From the NCBI RefSeq assembly GCF_022539315.1, contig NC_066328.1:1534621-1598620 (forward strand): a stretch of 64,000 nucleotides of DNA, given 5' to 3'. The translations under genes were made by a program, and so were the position numbers. This document shows positions 33,801 through 44,639 of this stretch, one piece after another (positions within the stretch are counted from its first letter, which is position 1; each line of letters begins with the position of its first letter). The notes beneath the pieces are model-generated. The model searched no databases. It saw only the letters and a list, made by a program, of their open reading frames with translations, and had not been told where the DNA came from. This stretch comes from Serinus canaria. Taxonomy: Eukaryota > Chordata > Aves > Passeriformes > Fringillidae.

Positions 33801-36800
33801 AAGCTGGAGGAGCGAGTGTGAGTGTCCCTCTGCTTGGCCAGGTGTTTGTGGGATGGCTCTGACCCATGGAGCAGGAGGGGAGGCAGCCTGCCTTTGCGGG
33901 GTACAGGGAAGGAATGAGGCCTAGAAGCAAAACCTGATGCTTTCAAGGCTCTTCAGAGCTGTCAAGTGAAAGTTGGTGGCGTTCAGGGACGCCTTGAAAA
34001 TCACACACAGCAAACATGTGACATCCCAGAGATTAATCCAGCCCAGCCCTTACACACAGAGTGGGTTTTCCATCACCTTGGAATGGGGTTAGTGTCCCAG
34101 GAAATGCTGCCCCAGCAGGAATGCTACAGGACTCAACCCTCTGAACAGTGGAGAGTGTTCATCCTCAGTGGGGAGAGGTTTGGTGGTGCTGGTTTGCACA
34201 CTTTTGGAGGCTGGCAGCTGCTGCTGAGAGATTTCTGCCATTCCAAAGTGCTTTTCTTCCCCAAGCTGGCTGTGTTGGACCTATGGAGAATCACAGAACC
34301 CCAGAATGGGTTGGGTTGGAAGGGACCCCATCTCCCTTGCCATGGACAGGGACACCTCCCAGTATCCAAGATCCAAGCCCCATCCAGCCTGGCCTTGAGC
34401 ACTTCCAGGGATGGAGAAGGAGTTTGGGCCGTTCCAATAAGCCCAGTTTCCCGCTGTGTGTCCAGGCTGGCGCTGGGGAAGGAGCTGCAGGAGGCGAAGG
34501 GAGCGGTGCCGGCGGAGCCATCAGCGGTGAGCAGGGCTGCCCGCCCCACCCGCCCCCTCCCGGGCTGTCGGGGCTGCGCTGCCGTGACTCCAGCTGCTCC
34601 AGCTCCTCTCCCTCTCCAGGGAGTTTGTCACACCGAGGTTCTCCCGTGCAGCTTCCTCCTGCACGTGGTGGAAGTGCTGCTTGCAAAGCTGGTGGGAGGA
34701 ATTTTGCTCACTGCTTTTCAGAAGGAGTTGGTGGAATCACCGGGGTGCGGGAAAGTAGCCGGGGAATAGGGGTTATAAATATTTCCAGTGGGTTCTTCTG
34801 AAAATCCAGGACCTTCCCAGCTCCAGTGAAGCCAAATATCTGGGAATGAAGACCCTCAGCTCTTCGGAAGTGTCTCAGCTGCAGGAGGAGCAGGCCAGCA
34901 GGATTTCTGTTTGCTGTGCCAGGTGCTGCTCGCGTCCCAGGGCCGGCTCCAGGAGCTGGAGGCAGAGAACTCGCGGCTGCAGCTGCAGCTGAAGGAGCTG
35001 AACGAGGAGTATCGCTGCCGGCTGGCACGGTGCCTCAGGGACCTGGCAGTGGGTACCCCCACCTGGGAGGGGCCACAGAGCCAGGGAATAGCCTCAGTGG
35101 GAAGGGATCCACAAAGATCATGGATCCAGCCCCTGGCCCTGCACAGACCCCCCAACAATCCCACCCTGGGCATCCCTGAAATCATTGCCCAAGCACTCCT
35201 GGAGCTCTGGCAGCCTCGGGTCTGTGCCCATTCCCTGGGGAGTCTGGGCAGTGCCAGCACCCTGTGGGGGGAGAACCTTTCCCAAAATCCAGCCTGACCC
35301 TGCCCTGGCACAGCTCCAGCTGTTCCCTCAGGTGTCTCCATACTGGCACCTTCCTCTTGTAGGCTGCAGCCAATAAATTAAAGTAAATACATAAAGAAAG
35401 GGTTTGTTTTAATCCCTGTAATCTGACCAAGAAAAGTCCCAGCAGAAGTTCACTGATAATTTTGTGTGGCCGTACAGGAAATCTGGATGGGGGAGCTGCC
35501 ATAGAACCGTGGAATGGGTTGGAAGGGACTTTAAAGATCATCCAGTGCCACCCCTGCCATGGGCAGGGACACCTTCCACTAGAGCATGTGACTCCAAGCC
35601 CTGTCCAGCCTGGCCTTGGGCACTGCCAGGGATCCAGGGACAGCCCCAGCTGCTCTGGGCACCCTGTGCCAGGGCCTGCCCACCCTGCCAGGGAACAATT
35701 CCTTCCCAATAACCCATCTAAGCCAGTGGGAAGCTGTTCCTCCTGGATTTCCCTCTCTGTGCATTTACAGAACTACACGGACAGCAAACCCAGCAGCGTG
35801 ACAGGACCCAGCAAAGCCCCAGCTGGCCATGCTGCCATGCAGAATTTTGTGGACAGCATGCTCAGGGACATCCAGGCCTCCTACAAGTGCCGGGAGGAGC
35901 AGCTGGCCCGGGCAGCCCGGGGCTACAGGAAACGCCTGAAGGACTTGGCCAAGAAGCACGAGGACCTGCTGATTGCCTATGGGTAAACCTCAGCCACCTC
36001 CTCCTCAGGGCCAGCTGGGAAAGCCCAAAGCAGCCACCCCCTGCCCTGGGAGGAGGCAGGCAGGGCTCCCAGGTGGAGCAGAGGATCTGGAATGCACACT
36101 TATCTCCCTGCTCCTGGCAATCCGGCATCAAGCTGCCTCCAGCTGCACGTCAGGGTGCTCTGGACCCCATGGAGCTGCTTTGCACATATGTTCCTCCCAC
36201 TTCAAATGCAGGGTGAGAGATTGATCCCACGGTGGATGGTGTGGAAAGGCAGAGGTACCACAAATAGCTCCACCTCCCAGCCCATCCCTGCAGCGCTCTC
36301 AGCTCTCTTGGCAGCTTGGGCTGTGGGAAGCACAGAAATACTCATGGTAGAAAAGCCACAAATAGCTCTGGGACAAGCTCCCTTCAGAAACTCTCCCACT
36401 TTTCCTTTGCAGGTGGCCAGAACCAGCAGGTCCCGGTGAGTGGCACCCCCAGGAGCAGCAGAGCTCCGGTGGTGTCACCCAGCAGGGCGGGCAGGCACTG
36501 ACCCTGTGCTGGTTGCAGGCTGCAACGGGAGCAGATCCGGTCCCTGGGCAGCAGTGCCATGGGCTGTGGCCCTGCCGAGCTCCACCTGGCCAGCACAGAC
36601 CCCGAGCTGCTGACAGACAGCTCCCGGGAGCTGAACCGCCTGCGGGGGCAGAAGGCAAAGCTGGAGGTGCAGCTGCAGGAGCTGCAGCAGGTAGGGAGGG
36701 AGCTGGGGAGAGTTCCATGAGCCCCTCCTTAAGGTATTTGTAGGATTGGTTAGGTTGGAAAAGCCCTCTCAGATCATCGAGGCCAACCATTCCCCCAGCA

Positions 36801-39800
36801 CTGCCAAGGCCACCACGGAGCCGTGTCCCCAAGTGCCACATCCGTGCTCCCCCTTGTCAGTAACATGTTTAATGAAAAATCCTTTCCTCAGGGTTTTCCC
36901 TCCTGAGAAGCTGAGAGGCCTCAGGAACAAACTGCAAACCATGATTCGCTGCTGCTGTGGGATGCAGCAGGTGGGTCTGGGATTGGTCTCATCTGGTTGT
37001 TTGTAATTAATGGCCAATCCCAGCCCAGCTGTCCAGACTGTCTCAGTCACAGACAAACCTTTGACATTCATTCCTTTTCTATTCTTAGCTTCCTTCTGAT
37101 GAAATCCTTTCCTCTATTCTTTTCGTATAGTTTTAATATAATATATATAATAAAATAATAAATCAGCCTTCTGAAACATGGAGTCAACTTTCTCATCTCT
37201 TCCCTCATCCTGGGACCCTGTGAACAGCACCACACTCCCTGAGGGTTTGCTGTGCCTGGGGCACAGGCAGGGGACACAACAGCCACCTCCATGTGACAGA
37301 ATCATGGAATCATGCAATGGTTTGGGCTGGAGGGCCCTTAAAGCTCATCTTCTTCCACCCCTGTGCTGTGACTTCACGAAGGGGTGATCAATGCCACACT
37401 CAGGATTACTGTCCGTGGTATTTGCAGGGGTTTTTAGGATGAGGTGAGAAATGAGAATTCGATTCTGTGTTTTTTGAAGGTTGATGTATTATTTTATGTT
37501 ATTATATTAAAAATACTAATATATACTATATTATATATATTATTATATACTAATATATACTGTATTATATATATACTAATATATATGTATATACTATCTC
37601 TATTATATTACATTATATTACATTACATTATATTATACTAATACTGAAACTATACTAAAGAATGCAGAAAGATAAAGAGAAAAGGTTTAATAAAAATGAC
37701 AATAAAAACTTGTGACTCATCAGAGCTTCAACACGGCTGGCTGTGATTGGTCATTAAGTTAAAACAATTCACATGTTGGATAAACAATCTTTAGACTGCA
37801 TTTCAGAGTAGTAAAGACAGGAGAAGGTGAGGCTTCTCAGCTTCCCAGGAGAAAATCCTGGGTGAGGAGGATTTTCCAGAAAATGTGACAGTGACACCAC
37901 CTCTGCCATGGCAGGGACACCTTCCACTGTACCAGATGGCTCCAAGCCCTGTCCAGCCTGGCCTTGGACACTTCCAGGGATGGGGAAATTTCCCCCACTG
38001 GGCAGATGTGGGTCTTGATTTGCACAGGATGCATTTATTTTGAAATTCAGAGGGTGGGAGACCTGAAACCTTCAGACTGTACAAGCCGTGGTTTCCTTGC
38101 CATGGCACTGCTGGCTGTGGGAGTGCTGGGAGACCTTGTGCCACTTCCAAGGGCACAGAAAAGAGGGATAATGCCTTTCTACATGTGCAGACGGTGACAG
38201 GACAAAGGGAATGGATTTAAACTAACAGAGTAGAGATTTAGGTTGGATGTAAGGAAGAAATTGTTCCCTGGCAGGGTGGGCAGGCCCTGGCACAGGGTGC
38301 CCAGAGCAGCTGGGGCTGTCCCTGGATCCCTGGCAGTGCCCAAGGCCAGGCTGGGCAGAGCTTGGAGCAGCCTGAGACAGTGGGAGGTGTCCCTGCCATG
38401 GGATGGGATCATCCTTAAAGCCCCTTCCGGCCTAACCCATTCATGGCAGGATTTCTCTGAGAGGGGCAGGATTTGGGATTGCAATGGGTTCATGCTCACA
38501 GGAATTCTGCTCTTCCTTTGCCTCCAGAAAAGCCTGAAAGGAGCCTCTGCCCTCCCAGCACCTCCAGAGCAGTAAGTGCTGTTTCTTTCTTGGGATATCT
38601 GCCATTCCAAATTCTCATGGATGTGTGCATTGAGGGATCTTGTTTGCCTGGCTGGAGGCAGCAACAGGCAGGGAAAGGGAGGTGCTGGCCCTGCTCTGGG
38701 AAGAAGAGGCAGCTGTCCCCTCTTCCTGCAGGAAGAGACTTGGTCACTGGGCCTTGATCCAAGAAAGCTCTTAAGCACATATTTGATTTAATAATGTTTT
38801 TAGCCCCACTGACCTCTTTAAAAGCCAAAGTGAAGCACATGCCCAAGTGCTTTGGTGGGTCACAACCTGAGAAAGGCCTGTGAGACACCACCAATTTGGG
38901 ATGGCCCTGTTTTTCCTCCTTTCCAGGAGTTTGTCTGGAATCCTTTGGTGCCACTGTGCTGACACCTCCCTGGCTTCCTAACAAACCCTGAAATTGCTAA
39001 ATTTGGATGGGTCTCTTCCCCCTGCTCTATTATCCTGCTAAAACTCAACCAGCTATAGCTGTGGAGGGGTGGAACAAAGCACAGGAGAAACCTGAGCTGG
39101 GGTTTTTCAGCCCTCTAAAAGACGTGGTCACCTAGAAAACATGTCAGAAATTCCATTAGCTGGATGCCAGCACTGAGGAGCGGGTGAGTGCCAGAGTCCC
39201 CGGGCTCTGGAGGGGTGTCTTGAGCCTCAACCAGCCTCTGCCATGTGTTCCACACTGAAAATAGCAGTGGTCCGTGAGTAAATGCAGCAGTTGGGGCAGA
39301 CAGCACAGGAGCAGGGCATGCAAAGTCCAGAACCTGAATTGCAGTGATGCATTTCGTCATTTGGGGGTTTTTTAAACTGCCATGAGACCTCACACACTCC
39401 ATATTCTGCTGGGTTAATCTGTGCTGTTACCTGGCTGCTCCAGCTGGAGACGGGAGCCCCGGGGTTCCCGCAGCTCCAGTTCTCGGGAGCCCCGGTGCTC
39501 CCACAGGTCCAGTTCCCGGGAGCCCCGGTGATCCCGCATCCCCAGTTCCCGGTGTTCCCGCAGCCCCAATTCCCGGTGTTCCCTCAGCCCCAATTCCCGG
39601 TGCTCCCGCAGTCCCCGTTCCCGGTGTTCCCGCAGTCCCCGTTCCCGGTGTTCCCGCAGCCCCCGTTCCCGCTCCCTCTCGCCTTTGCAAAGACCGGGCT
39701 GGACTCGGAGGCGCCTGTTGGGAAAATTAATCCACAAAGACCAGAGGTTTATGTCCGAAAAGGAGACAGAGGAGTCATTTCTTGGCTTTATTCGAATAAA

Positions 39801-42800
39801 GGGAGAGGCCATGTGGCATTCCCCTGGGGTCTCCCCAATTTTTGGAGGATGCACCCTCCTTTTTATCCCAATTTCCCACATTTCCCTTCTCTGTTTCCCC
39901 ATTCCTGAGGTCCTTGAGAGGTTCAGACTTCCCAAAACACCTGATACTAAAGATTTCCCTCTAATGTATAACCCTCTCTTTTAATTTTTAATTCTTACAG
40001 AATTTAGGGGCTTTTCTTCCTCACTGTTTAATCTTTCAATGTCTAATTTCATTTACCAGCAAACCCAAAGTTTATTTGTAAAGGCAAATATCTTTTTCCA
40101 TTTATCACTCAGTGGAATCCTTCCCGTTGTTTCTTTTATCTCCCAGCGCTGGTTTTATCTCCCAGCAGCCCCACAGCTGGTTTGGAAAGACAATTCCACA
40201 ATTCCTCTCACACCTACAGCCCAGCTCTGCCACCCCCATGCCGCGGGGATTTACCAGCTGCCCCAGGGCCGTGTTTATCGTTCCCTTCTCCCCGGGCTCC
40301 CACGGGAGCCCAGCCGGGATCTCCGGCGCTGGAGGGAACCGGAGGGGGCACAATGCATTCCTGCCTTCCCCCAGCCCAAATTCCCCCAGCATCGGACGTG
40401 ACCTGGATTCTCCTCCCCGAGCTGGCACGGGCAGGGAAGGGCTTTCCCACGGCACAGCTCCCCTCTCCCGGTGCTCGAAGGGCTCCCTGCTCCCGACAGG
40501 GCAGTGCCAGCCTTTGGCACCCGCTGGCTCCCATCAGAGCCAGCCCCGCAGGGACAGCTACGGGTTCTGCCTGCCCCGGTGAGCCTGGGAACAGCCCCGG
40601 GCTCTGGGCAGGGCTGAGACTCCCCCCAAGTCCTGAGGAAGTTTGGGCACCGGGAGAGGAAAGGTTCCAGTCCTGGGGATAGTGGTGGGATGGACACCGG
40701 CTGTGTGATCTGCGTGGAGCTGCATGGAGCTGCGTGGAGCTGTGTGATCTGTGTGATCTGTGTGGAGCTGCGTGGAGCTGTGTGAGCTGTGTGGAGCTGT
40801 GTGGAGCTGTGTGGAGCTGTGTGGAGCTGCGTGGAGCTGCGTGGAGCTGTGTGGAGCTGTGTGGAGCTGTGTGATCTGTGTGATCTGTGTGGAGCTGTGT
40901 GGAGCTGTGTGAGCTGTGTGGAGCTGTGTGGAGCTGTGTGAGCTGTGTGGAGCTGTGTGAGCTGTGTGGAGCTGTGTGGAGCTGTGTGATCTGTGTGGAG
41001 CTGTGCAGGGGCTGGATTTGGTGTCTGGGCATGATCCACATGAGCTCCTCTGTCGCAGGCAGCTGGATGAGGAGGGCTGGGCAGAGATCAGGAGGAAGCT
41101 CCGGGAATTCACGCTCAACACCCAGGTAAAGGCTGGAACATCCCACTGGAGCCAAAGCTGATCTCTCACCCACAGGCCATGTTGTGCTGCCTCACCCCCT
41201 GCCCTGGGGCTGCTCCAGCCTGGAGGGGCAATCTTCCCTGGAGTCACAGAATATCCTGAGTGGGAAGGGACCCGCAGGGACCATCCAGGGCAGCTCCTGG
41301 CCCTGCACAGACCCTTCAACAATCCCACCCTGGGCATCCCTGGGAGCAGTGTCCAAACCCTCCTGGAGCTCTGGCACCCAGGGGCCGTGCCCATTTCCTG
41401 GGATCACGCTCCATGGAGCCTTGCTGTGGCCTCAGCCCTCCAAGCAGTGCTGGCAGGTCCCAGCTGGGGCTGTCTCCAGGCTTTACTGTCCCTGCTCCTA
41501 AAGGAAGGAAAGCAGCCCCTTATCACTCCTGCCCACGTTTCAGAACAACATTTTGACATCTCTGGAATAAACTGGGGCTGATTGCTGCCCTTTGCTGGCA
41601 TTGCTAGGACATCTCCTGTCCTGGGGGCAGTTTTGGCCCACTGATGACAGGAAGGACATGGAGGGAGTCCAGGGAAGGGAAGAGAGCTGGGAAGGCTCAG
41701 GGGCACCAGGAGGGGCTGTGGGAGCTGGAAAGGGGCTCAGCCTGGAGAGAAGGAGGCTCAGGGGGGACTTTGTGGCTCTGCACAACTCCTGACAGGAGGG
41801 GACAGCCAAGTGGGGGTTGGGCTCTGCTCCCAGGGAACAGGGACAGGAGGAGAGGGAACAGCCTCAGGCTGTGCCAGGTGAGGTTTAGGTTGGATATGAG
41901 GAACATTTCTTCATGGAAGGTGGTCAGGCACTGGCACAGCTGCCCAGGGCAGTGGTGGGATTTATAGGGCATGTGGATGTGGCACTTGGGGACATGGGCC
42001 AGTGGTGACCTTGGCAGTGCTAGGTTAACATCGGGATCCTCATGAATTCCTACACAATTCTACAATTCTTTGATTCTATTTGACCTGATTCAAGTCTAGG
42101 CTGAATCTGAATCAGTTTCCGAGTCTGGTTCCTGCTGGCTGAAGGGATATTCACTTCCATGTCCTGCCTTTCCCTGTCCACTACAACCTGAGGGAGTTCT
42201 CCACCACTCCCTGGGGTTGTAAAACTCCTTCCCTGGGGGGTGCAAAGCTCTTTCCCTGGGGGTGTAAAGCTCTTTCCCTGGGGGTGAAAAACCCCACACC
42301 TGCACAGGGCCTGCCTCTGTGGCCAGAAGAAGGGAAGTGTGGTGGCAGAGAGGTTGCAGTGGTGGGGAAGTGGTTGGAAGGTCGGACTCACACAGCAGAG
42401 AGGGGCTGGGCAACATCCCTCCCATGGCACAGATCTCTTTTTTCCACATTTTCTCCATGTTCTGTGTCCCTGCAGGAGGAGCTGGAGCAGCAGAGGAGCC
42501 AGCTGCTGACTCGGGCTGTGGTGGCAGAGGAGCAGGTGTTGGAGCTGCAGGGCTACATCGACCAGCACCTTGCCAGGTGACAGGGGGTGACAGCCCTCTC
42601 CTGCCTTGGTGCCAGTGCTGTCCCCGTGCCCACGGCTGGCCCTGCCACAGCATTGCCAGCACAGCCCATGTCCCTCTGCTCCCCCAGCTGTGCAGGCAGC
42701 TGCCACCACCTCTTGTGGCACAGGGCAGCAGGACAGACACACGCCACACACCACAGGTGTCCTGCCCTGTGAGCTCACCCATCCTTGGGAGGAATCACAA

Positions 42801-44359
42801 CCATGGAAAGGGTTGGAAGTGACACAAATATTCATCCAGCACCCCTGCCATGGGCAGGGACACCTCCCACTGTCCCAGGCTGTTCCATGCCCTGTCCAGC
42901 CTGGCCTTGGACACTGCCAGGGATCCAGGGGCAGCCACAGCTGCTCTGGGCACCCTGTGCCAGGGCCTGCCCACCCTGCCAGGGAACAATTCCTGCCCAA
43001 TATTCCATCCATGCCTGCCCTCTGGCAGTGGGAAGCCATTCCCCATGCCCTGTCACTTTATGCCATTGTCCAAAGTCCTTCTCCTGTTCTTTTGGAGCCC
43101 ATTTAAGCACTGGAAGGTGCTCTAAGGTTTCCCTGAAACCTTCACAGGAACCTAAAATCTAAAACCTAAAACCTTCAGAGTTCTTTTTTTCATGGGTTCT
43201 AATTTCAGTCCTCCCAGCAGCCCCTGATCTGTGTTCCCCTCTCCCAGGCTCATCCAGCTGTAGAGCAGGGAGAGCAGCAGGCAAGGGAGAGGACAAGCAG
43301 GGCAGGTGTGTCAGGACATGACCCCCCTGCTCCTGCCGTGGGCTGGGTCAGGCTCTGCCCTTACCTGGCACAGCCCATGGATGCCTTTTCCTTGGGAAAG
43401 GCTGTGGGATCTGCATGCCAGGCTCAGCTCCTGGCATGGCTCACTGCCCAGGGACTGTGAGTGTGTGTGGTCCCACTGGGGGGTTTCTCTGGGTCTGGAC
43501 TGAAGGCCCTTGAGACAGTCATTCATGTTGGGACTCAGGTGTTTATTGTTTCTCAGGGAAACAGTCTCACTACTGTGAGTTCAGCAGCTTTTCATTAGAA
43601 GGCACAAAACGCCCAACAATCTCTTGTTACAAGGTCTTTTAAGACTAAACTATCCAATGAAGAACAGACATCTGGATTATTTTCCCTTTTAACCCAATAA
43701 CTGATCCCGAAGAGCCCCAACGTGGACTTTTCTGCCCAATTACAAAAAGCCACCCAAACCCATGGAGAAGGAGGAAGAAGCAGCATGAAGAAGAAACCCA
43801 GGACAACACCTGTGTCCTCCATCTTGCTTCCATCCACAACATACTAAAAATCCCAAAGCCTAAATTTCTCACCAAGTGGTACACCTGCACTGCTCTCTAT
43901 AATCTATTTCACACTTTTGTGGATTCCAGTCTACCTTGGAGTCTGGGAAACTTTCTCCATGAATGAGGGTCAAAGTCAGTGCTCCCCTTGGGGTCAGGGC
44001 ACCCCAGAGCAGACAGAGAAATATTCCTGGTGTCCTGGGTTTTCACATGTGTGGTGACAGTGGCAATTCCACACTGCTCACTGTGAGTGGTGGCAGTGGC
44101 ACTTCCATGCTGCTCATGGTGACAGTGGCACCCCCACTGCAGGTACAAGCAGGAGATCCTGCGGCTGAGGAAGGCTGAGGGCAGCCAGGTGCCCCCAGTG
44201 CACCGTGCCAGCAGTGCCAGCCAGGAGCCAGAGCAGCCCCAGCCTTGGGAACACCCCACTGCAAGGGAGGTCTGTGCTTCATGGACTGCCAGGCAAGGAT
44301 CCTTCTCAGGCTGGGAGGTGGGAACAGCGAGAGAAACCACGTGGGTGTTTCTGCTCTAA
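27895..44359 (+). CDS. CCDC78: CCDC78, coiled-coil deuterosome/centriole protein (16 proposed coding exons)
   Basis: Coiled-coil protein of the deuterosome, needed for centriole amplification in multiciliated cells; mutated in a human congenital myopathy. Proposed exons: 27895-27927 (tentative), 28156-28284, 28418-28504, 28697-28876, 32799-32942, 33020-33073, 33221-33277, 33729-33817, 34466-34526, 34923-35048, 35771-35982, 36519-36690, 38528-38571, 41059-41125, 42476-42576, 44143-44359. All junctions are GT-AG, phases agree, and the total is 1773 nt, 590 aa, longer than human (about 438). Family landmarks are [13 protein letters not shown] with [43 protein letters not shown] with [10 protein letters not shown], and [14 protein letters not shown]. 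Nearly all of it is predicted helical coiled coil. The first exon rests only on an ATG, a strong GTGAGT donor and matching phase. The last exon runs to TAA at 44357-44359. ANTKMT follows tail to tail, as in human, which supports the name. Confidence 0.88.
29055..29640 (-). mobile_element. CR1 LINE 3' fragment in the large CCDC78 intron
   Basis: Long inverted CR1 3' UTR: CCATCCAGTGCCACCCCTGC, GGGAACAATTCCTTCCCGAT, AGCCTTCTCCTCTCCAGGTG and CAGAGCAGAGGGGCTCCAG. It closely parallels 5760-6300, so it is the same subfamily. Confidence 0.85.
30720..30830 (-). mobile_element. CR1 3' terminal fragment
   Basis: The plus strand reads AACCATAGAGCCATGGAATG, then GGGGTGGAAGGAATTTAAAC and CCCCAGAGCAGGCTGCTCC. 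This is a short inverted CR1 end. Confidence 0.65.
31540..31900. promoter_or_regulatory. Candidate enhancer in the CCDC78 intron, with poly(T) tract
   Basis: A run of 25 T (31542-31566) is followed by about 330 bases without repeats. They hold TTGTCAGGGCTGACAGCTG (TALE-type sites), TTTTGATAAG and TTATCT (GATA), ATGACTCAG (AP-1), and TGCCATGGTAAC at 31816-31827, an X-box-like site when read on the minus strand (GTTACCATGGCA). No open frame accounts for this density. Function is inference. Confidence 0.35.
32082..32350. repeat. (TGGA)n tetranucleotide microsatellite
   Basis: Nearly pure TGGA repeats from 32082 to about 32144, then interrupted copies with GGGATGGA and GGATCCATGG variants to about 32350. 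The Met-Asp-Gly-Trp and Ser-Ile-His-Pro open frames here are repeat artefacts. Confidence 0.95.
34288..34415 (-). mobile_element. CR1 3' terminal fragment
   Basis: Inverted terminus AATCACAGAACCCCAGAATG, then TTGGGTTGGAAGGGACCCC and CCAGCCTGGCCTTGAGCAC. It lies in the CCDC78 intron before exon 34466-34526. Confidence 0.8.
35075..35370 (-). mobile_element. CR1 LINE fragment
   Basis: The plus strand carries CAGTGGGAAGGGATCCACAA, GCCCTGCACAGACCCCCCAA, ATCCCACCCTGGGCATCCC and TCCAGCCTGACCCTGCCCTG. These are inverted CR1 landmarks of the same subfamily as 14225-14492. It begins within about 30 bases of the CCDC78 donor at 35049. Confidence 0.75.
35500..35725 (-). mobile_element. CR1 LINE 3' fragment
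   Basis: Inverted CR1 3' UTR from GAACCGTGGAATGGGTTGG to GGGAACAATTCCTTCCCAAT. It ends about 45 bases before the CCDC78 acceptor at 35769-35770. Confidence 0.85.
36742..36870 (-). mobile_element. CR1 fragment interrupted by an LTR
   Basis: GGATTGGTTAGGTTGGAAAA, then CATCGAGGCCAACCATTCCC and GCCAAGGCCACCACGGAGCC, an inverted CR1 3' end of the same type as 11960-12385. The CR1 match stops at about 36870, where the LTR begins. Confidence 0.75.
36873..37240 (+). mobile_element. Solo LTR (ERVL-like), sense to CCDC78
   Basis: Starts near TGAAAAATCCTTTCCTCAGG and runs through GAGAAGCTGAGAGGCCTCAG, a TTTTAATATAATATAT segment, AATAAATCAGCCTTCTG and CATGGAGTCAACTTTCTC. I recognise this as a common passerine LTR. 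Edges are approximate and no viral genes are attached. Confidence 0.7.
37294..37372 (-). mobile_element. CR1 3' terminal fragment
   Basis: Inverted end: ACAGAATCATGGAATCATGC followed by GGTTTGGGCTGGAGGGCCC and CATCTTCTTCCACCCCTG. Confidence 0.75.
37445..37880 (-). mobile_element. LTR (ERVL-like), antisense to CCDC78, with (TA)-rich expansion
   Basis: Reading the minus strand, it begins near the segment whose plus-strand copy is GGAGAAAATCCTGGGTGAGG and GAGGATTTTCCAGAAAATG. It passes CCAATCACAGCC and TTTTTATTAAACC, and ends in an AT-rich region around 37490-37650 enlarged by TATAT and ATTATATTA repeats. It resembles another passerine LTR family. Edges are approximate. Confidence 0.6.
37885..37990 (-). 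mobile_element. CR1 fragment
   Basis: TGACACCACCTCTGCCATGG, then GGGACACCTTCCACTGTACC and CCAGCCTGGCCTTGGACAC, an inverted CR1 piece adjoining the LTR. Confidence 0.7.
38190..38455 (+). mobile_element. CR1 LINE 3' fragment, sense to CCDC78
   Basis: ACGGTGACAGGACAAAGGG, GGATTTAAACTAACAGAG, AAATTGTTCCCTGGCAGG and the terminal CCTTCCGGCCTAACCCATTC. It ends about 70 bases before the small CCDC78 exon at 38528. Confidence 0.85.
39440..39690. repeat. 24-bp tandem repeat next to an LTR
   Basis: Units built on TTCCCGGTGTTCCCGCAG plus six variable bases repeat with a 24-base period at the right side and more loosely at the left. The period is divisible by three, so it stays open as a Pro-Gln-Phe-Pro-Val frame. 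There is no sign of coding selection beyond the repeat. Confidence 0.7.
39716..40225 (-). mobile_element. ERV LTR, antisense to CCDC78
   Basis: The plus strand starts TGTTGGGAAAATTAATCC and reads GGTTTATGTCCGAAAAGG and GGCTTTATTCGAATAAAGG (a poly(A)-region palindrome). It continues with TTTTTGGAGGATGCACCC and on to about CACACCTACA, which would be the inverted 5' end. This matches my memory of a passerine LTR family. No target duplication was found, so the right edge is uncertain. Confidence 0.65.
40700..41015. repeat. 10-bp minisatellite (CTGTGTGGAG)n
   Basis: Tandem CTGTGTGGAG units with GCGTGGAGCT and GTGTGATCTG variants. It ends 44 bases before the CCDC78 exon at 41059. The Thr-Gln-Leu-His-Ser frames on the minus strand are artefacts. 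Confidence 0.9.
41235..41410 (-). mobile_element. CR1 fragment
   Basis: Inverted: GAGTCACAGAATATCCTGAG, CCTGGCCCTGCACAGACCC, AATCCCACCCTGGGCATCCC. Same subfamily as 35075-35370. Confidence 0.75.
41660..42080 (+). mobile_element. CR1 LINE fragment (older subfamily), sense to CCDC78
   Basis: GGGGCTCAGCCTGGAGAGAA, GGAGGCTCAGGGGGGACTTT, AGGTTTAGGTTGGATATGAG and CAGTGGTGACCTTGGCAGTG, ending in ACAATTCTTTGATTCTATTT. Same subfamily as 11960-12385, but in the opposite orientation. Confidence 0.8.
42790..43165 (-). mobile_element. CR1 LINE 3' fragment
   Basis: Inverted CR1 3' UTR from AATCACAACCATGGAAAGGG through CAGCACCCCTGCCATGGG and GGGAACAATTCCTGCCCAAT to the AAGGTTTCCCTGAAACC block. Confidence 0.85.
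43526..44052 (-). mobile_element. ERV LTR, antisense to CCDC78
   Basis: The plus strand starts TGTTGGGACTCAGGTG with an inverted AATAAA (TTTATT at about 43542). It continues through CAGCAGCTTTTCATTAGAAG, ACCCAATAACTGATCCCG and CATCTTGCTTCCATCC, and ends near GGGTTTTCACA. That fits an LTR whose 5' end is TGTGAAAACCC on the minus strand. It lies 90 bases before the last CCDC78 exon. No matching target duplication was seen. Confidence 0.65.
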
Positions 44360-44639
44360 ATTCACAGGACTGAAATGAGACCAGACAACGGCGTCTGGTC
44401 TGTGCCCTGCAGGAATTCTGCTCTTCCCTGAGCACCCCTGGGACACAGGGCAGGGATCCCAGGCAGATCTTCACTGCTGGGCTGCAGGGACAGGTTCCTG
44501 CTCCTGCTGGAATATTTTTCCTGGATGAGACCTGGACCAAGGGCTGCTCCTGCCTCGCTCCCCTCACCTGTGAGACAGAGCCAAGGCTGGCTCAGACCAG
44601 GATTTGTTCTGGGCTTGGACAAAGGAATGAGCTGCTTTT

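Noticed and set aside
34811..34915. Extra CCDC78 exon starting GACCTTCCCAGC
   Set aside because: It has an acceptor and an open frame but no good donor before the next exon, and including it would break the match of exon 34923-35048 to the family.
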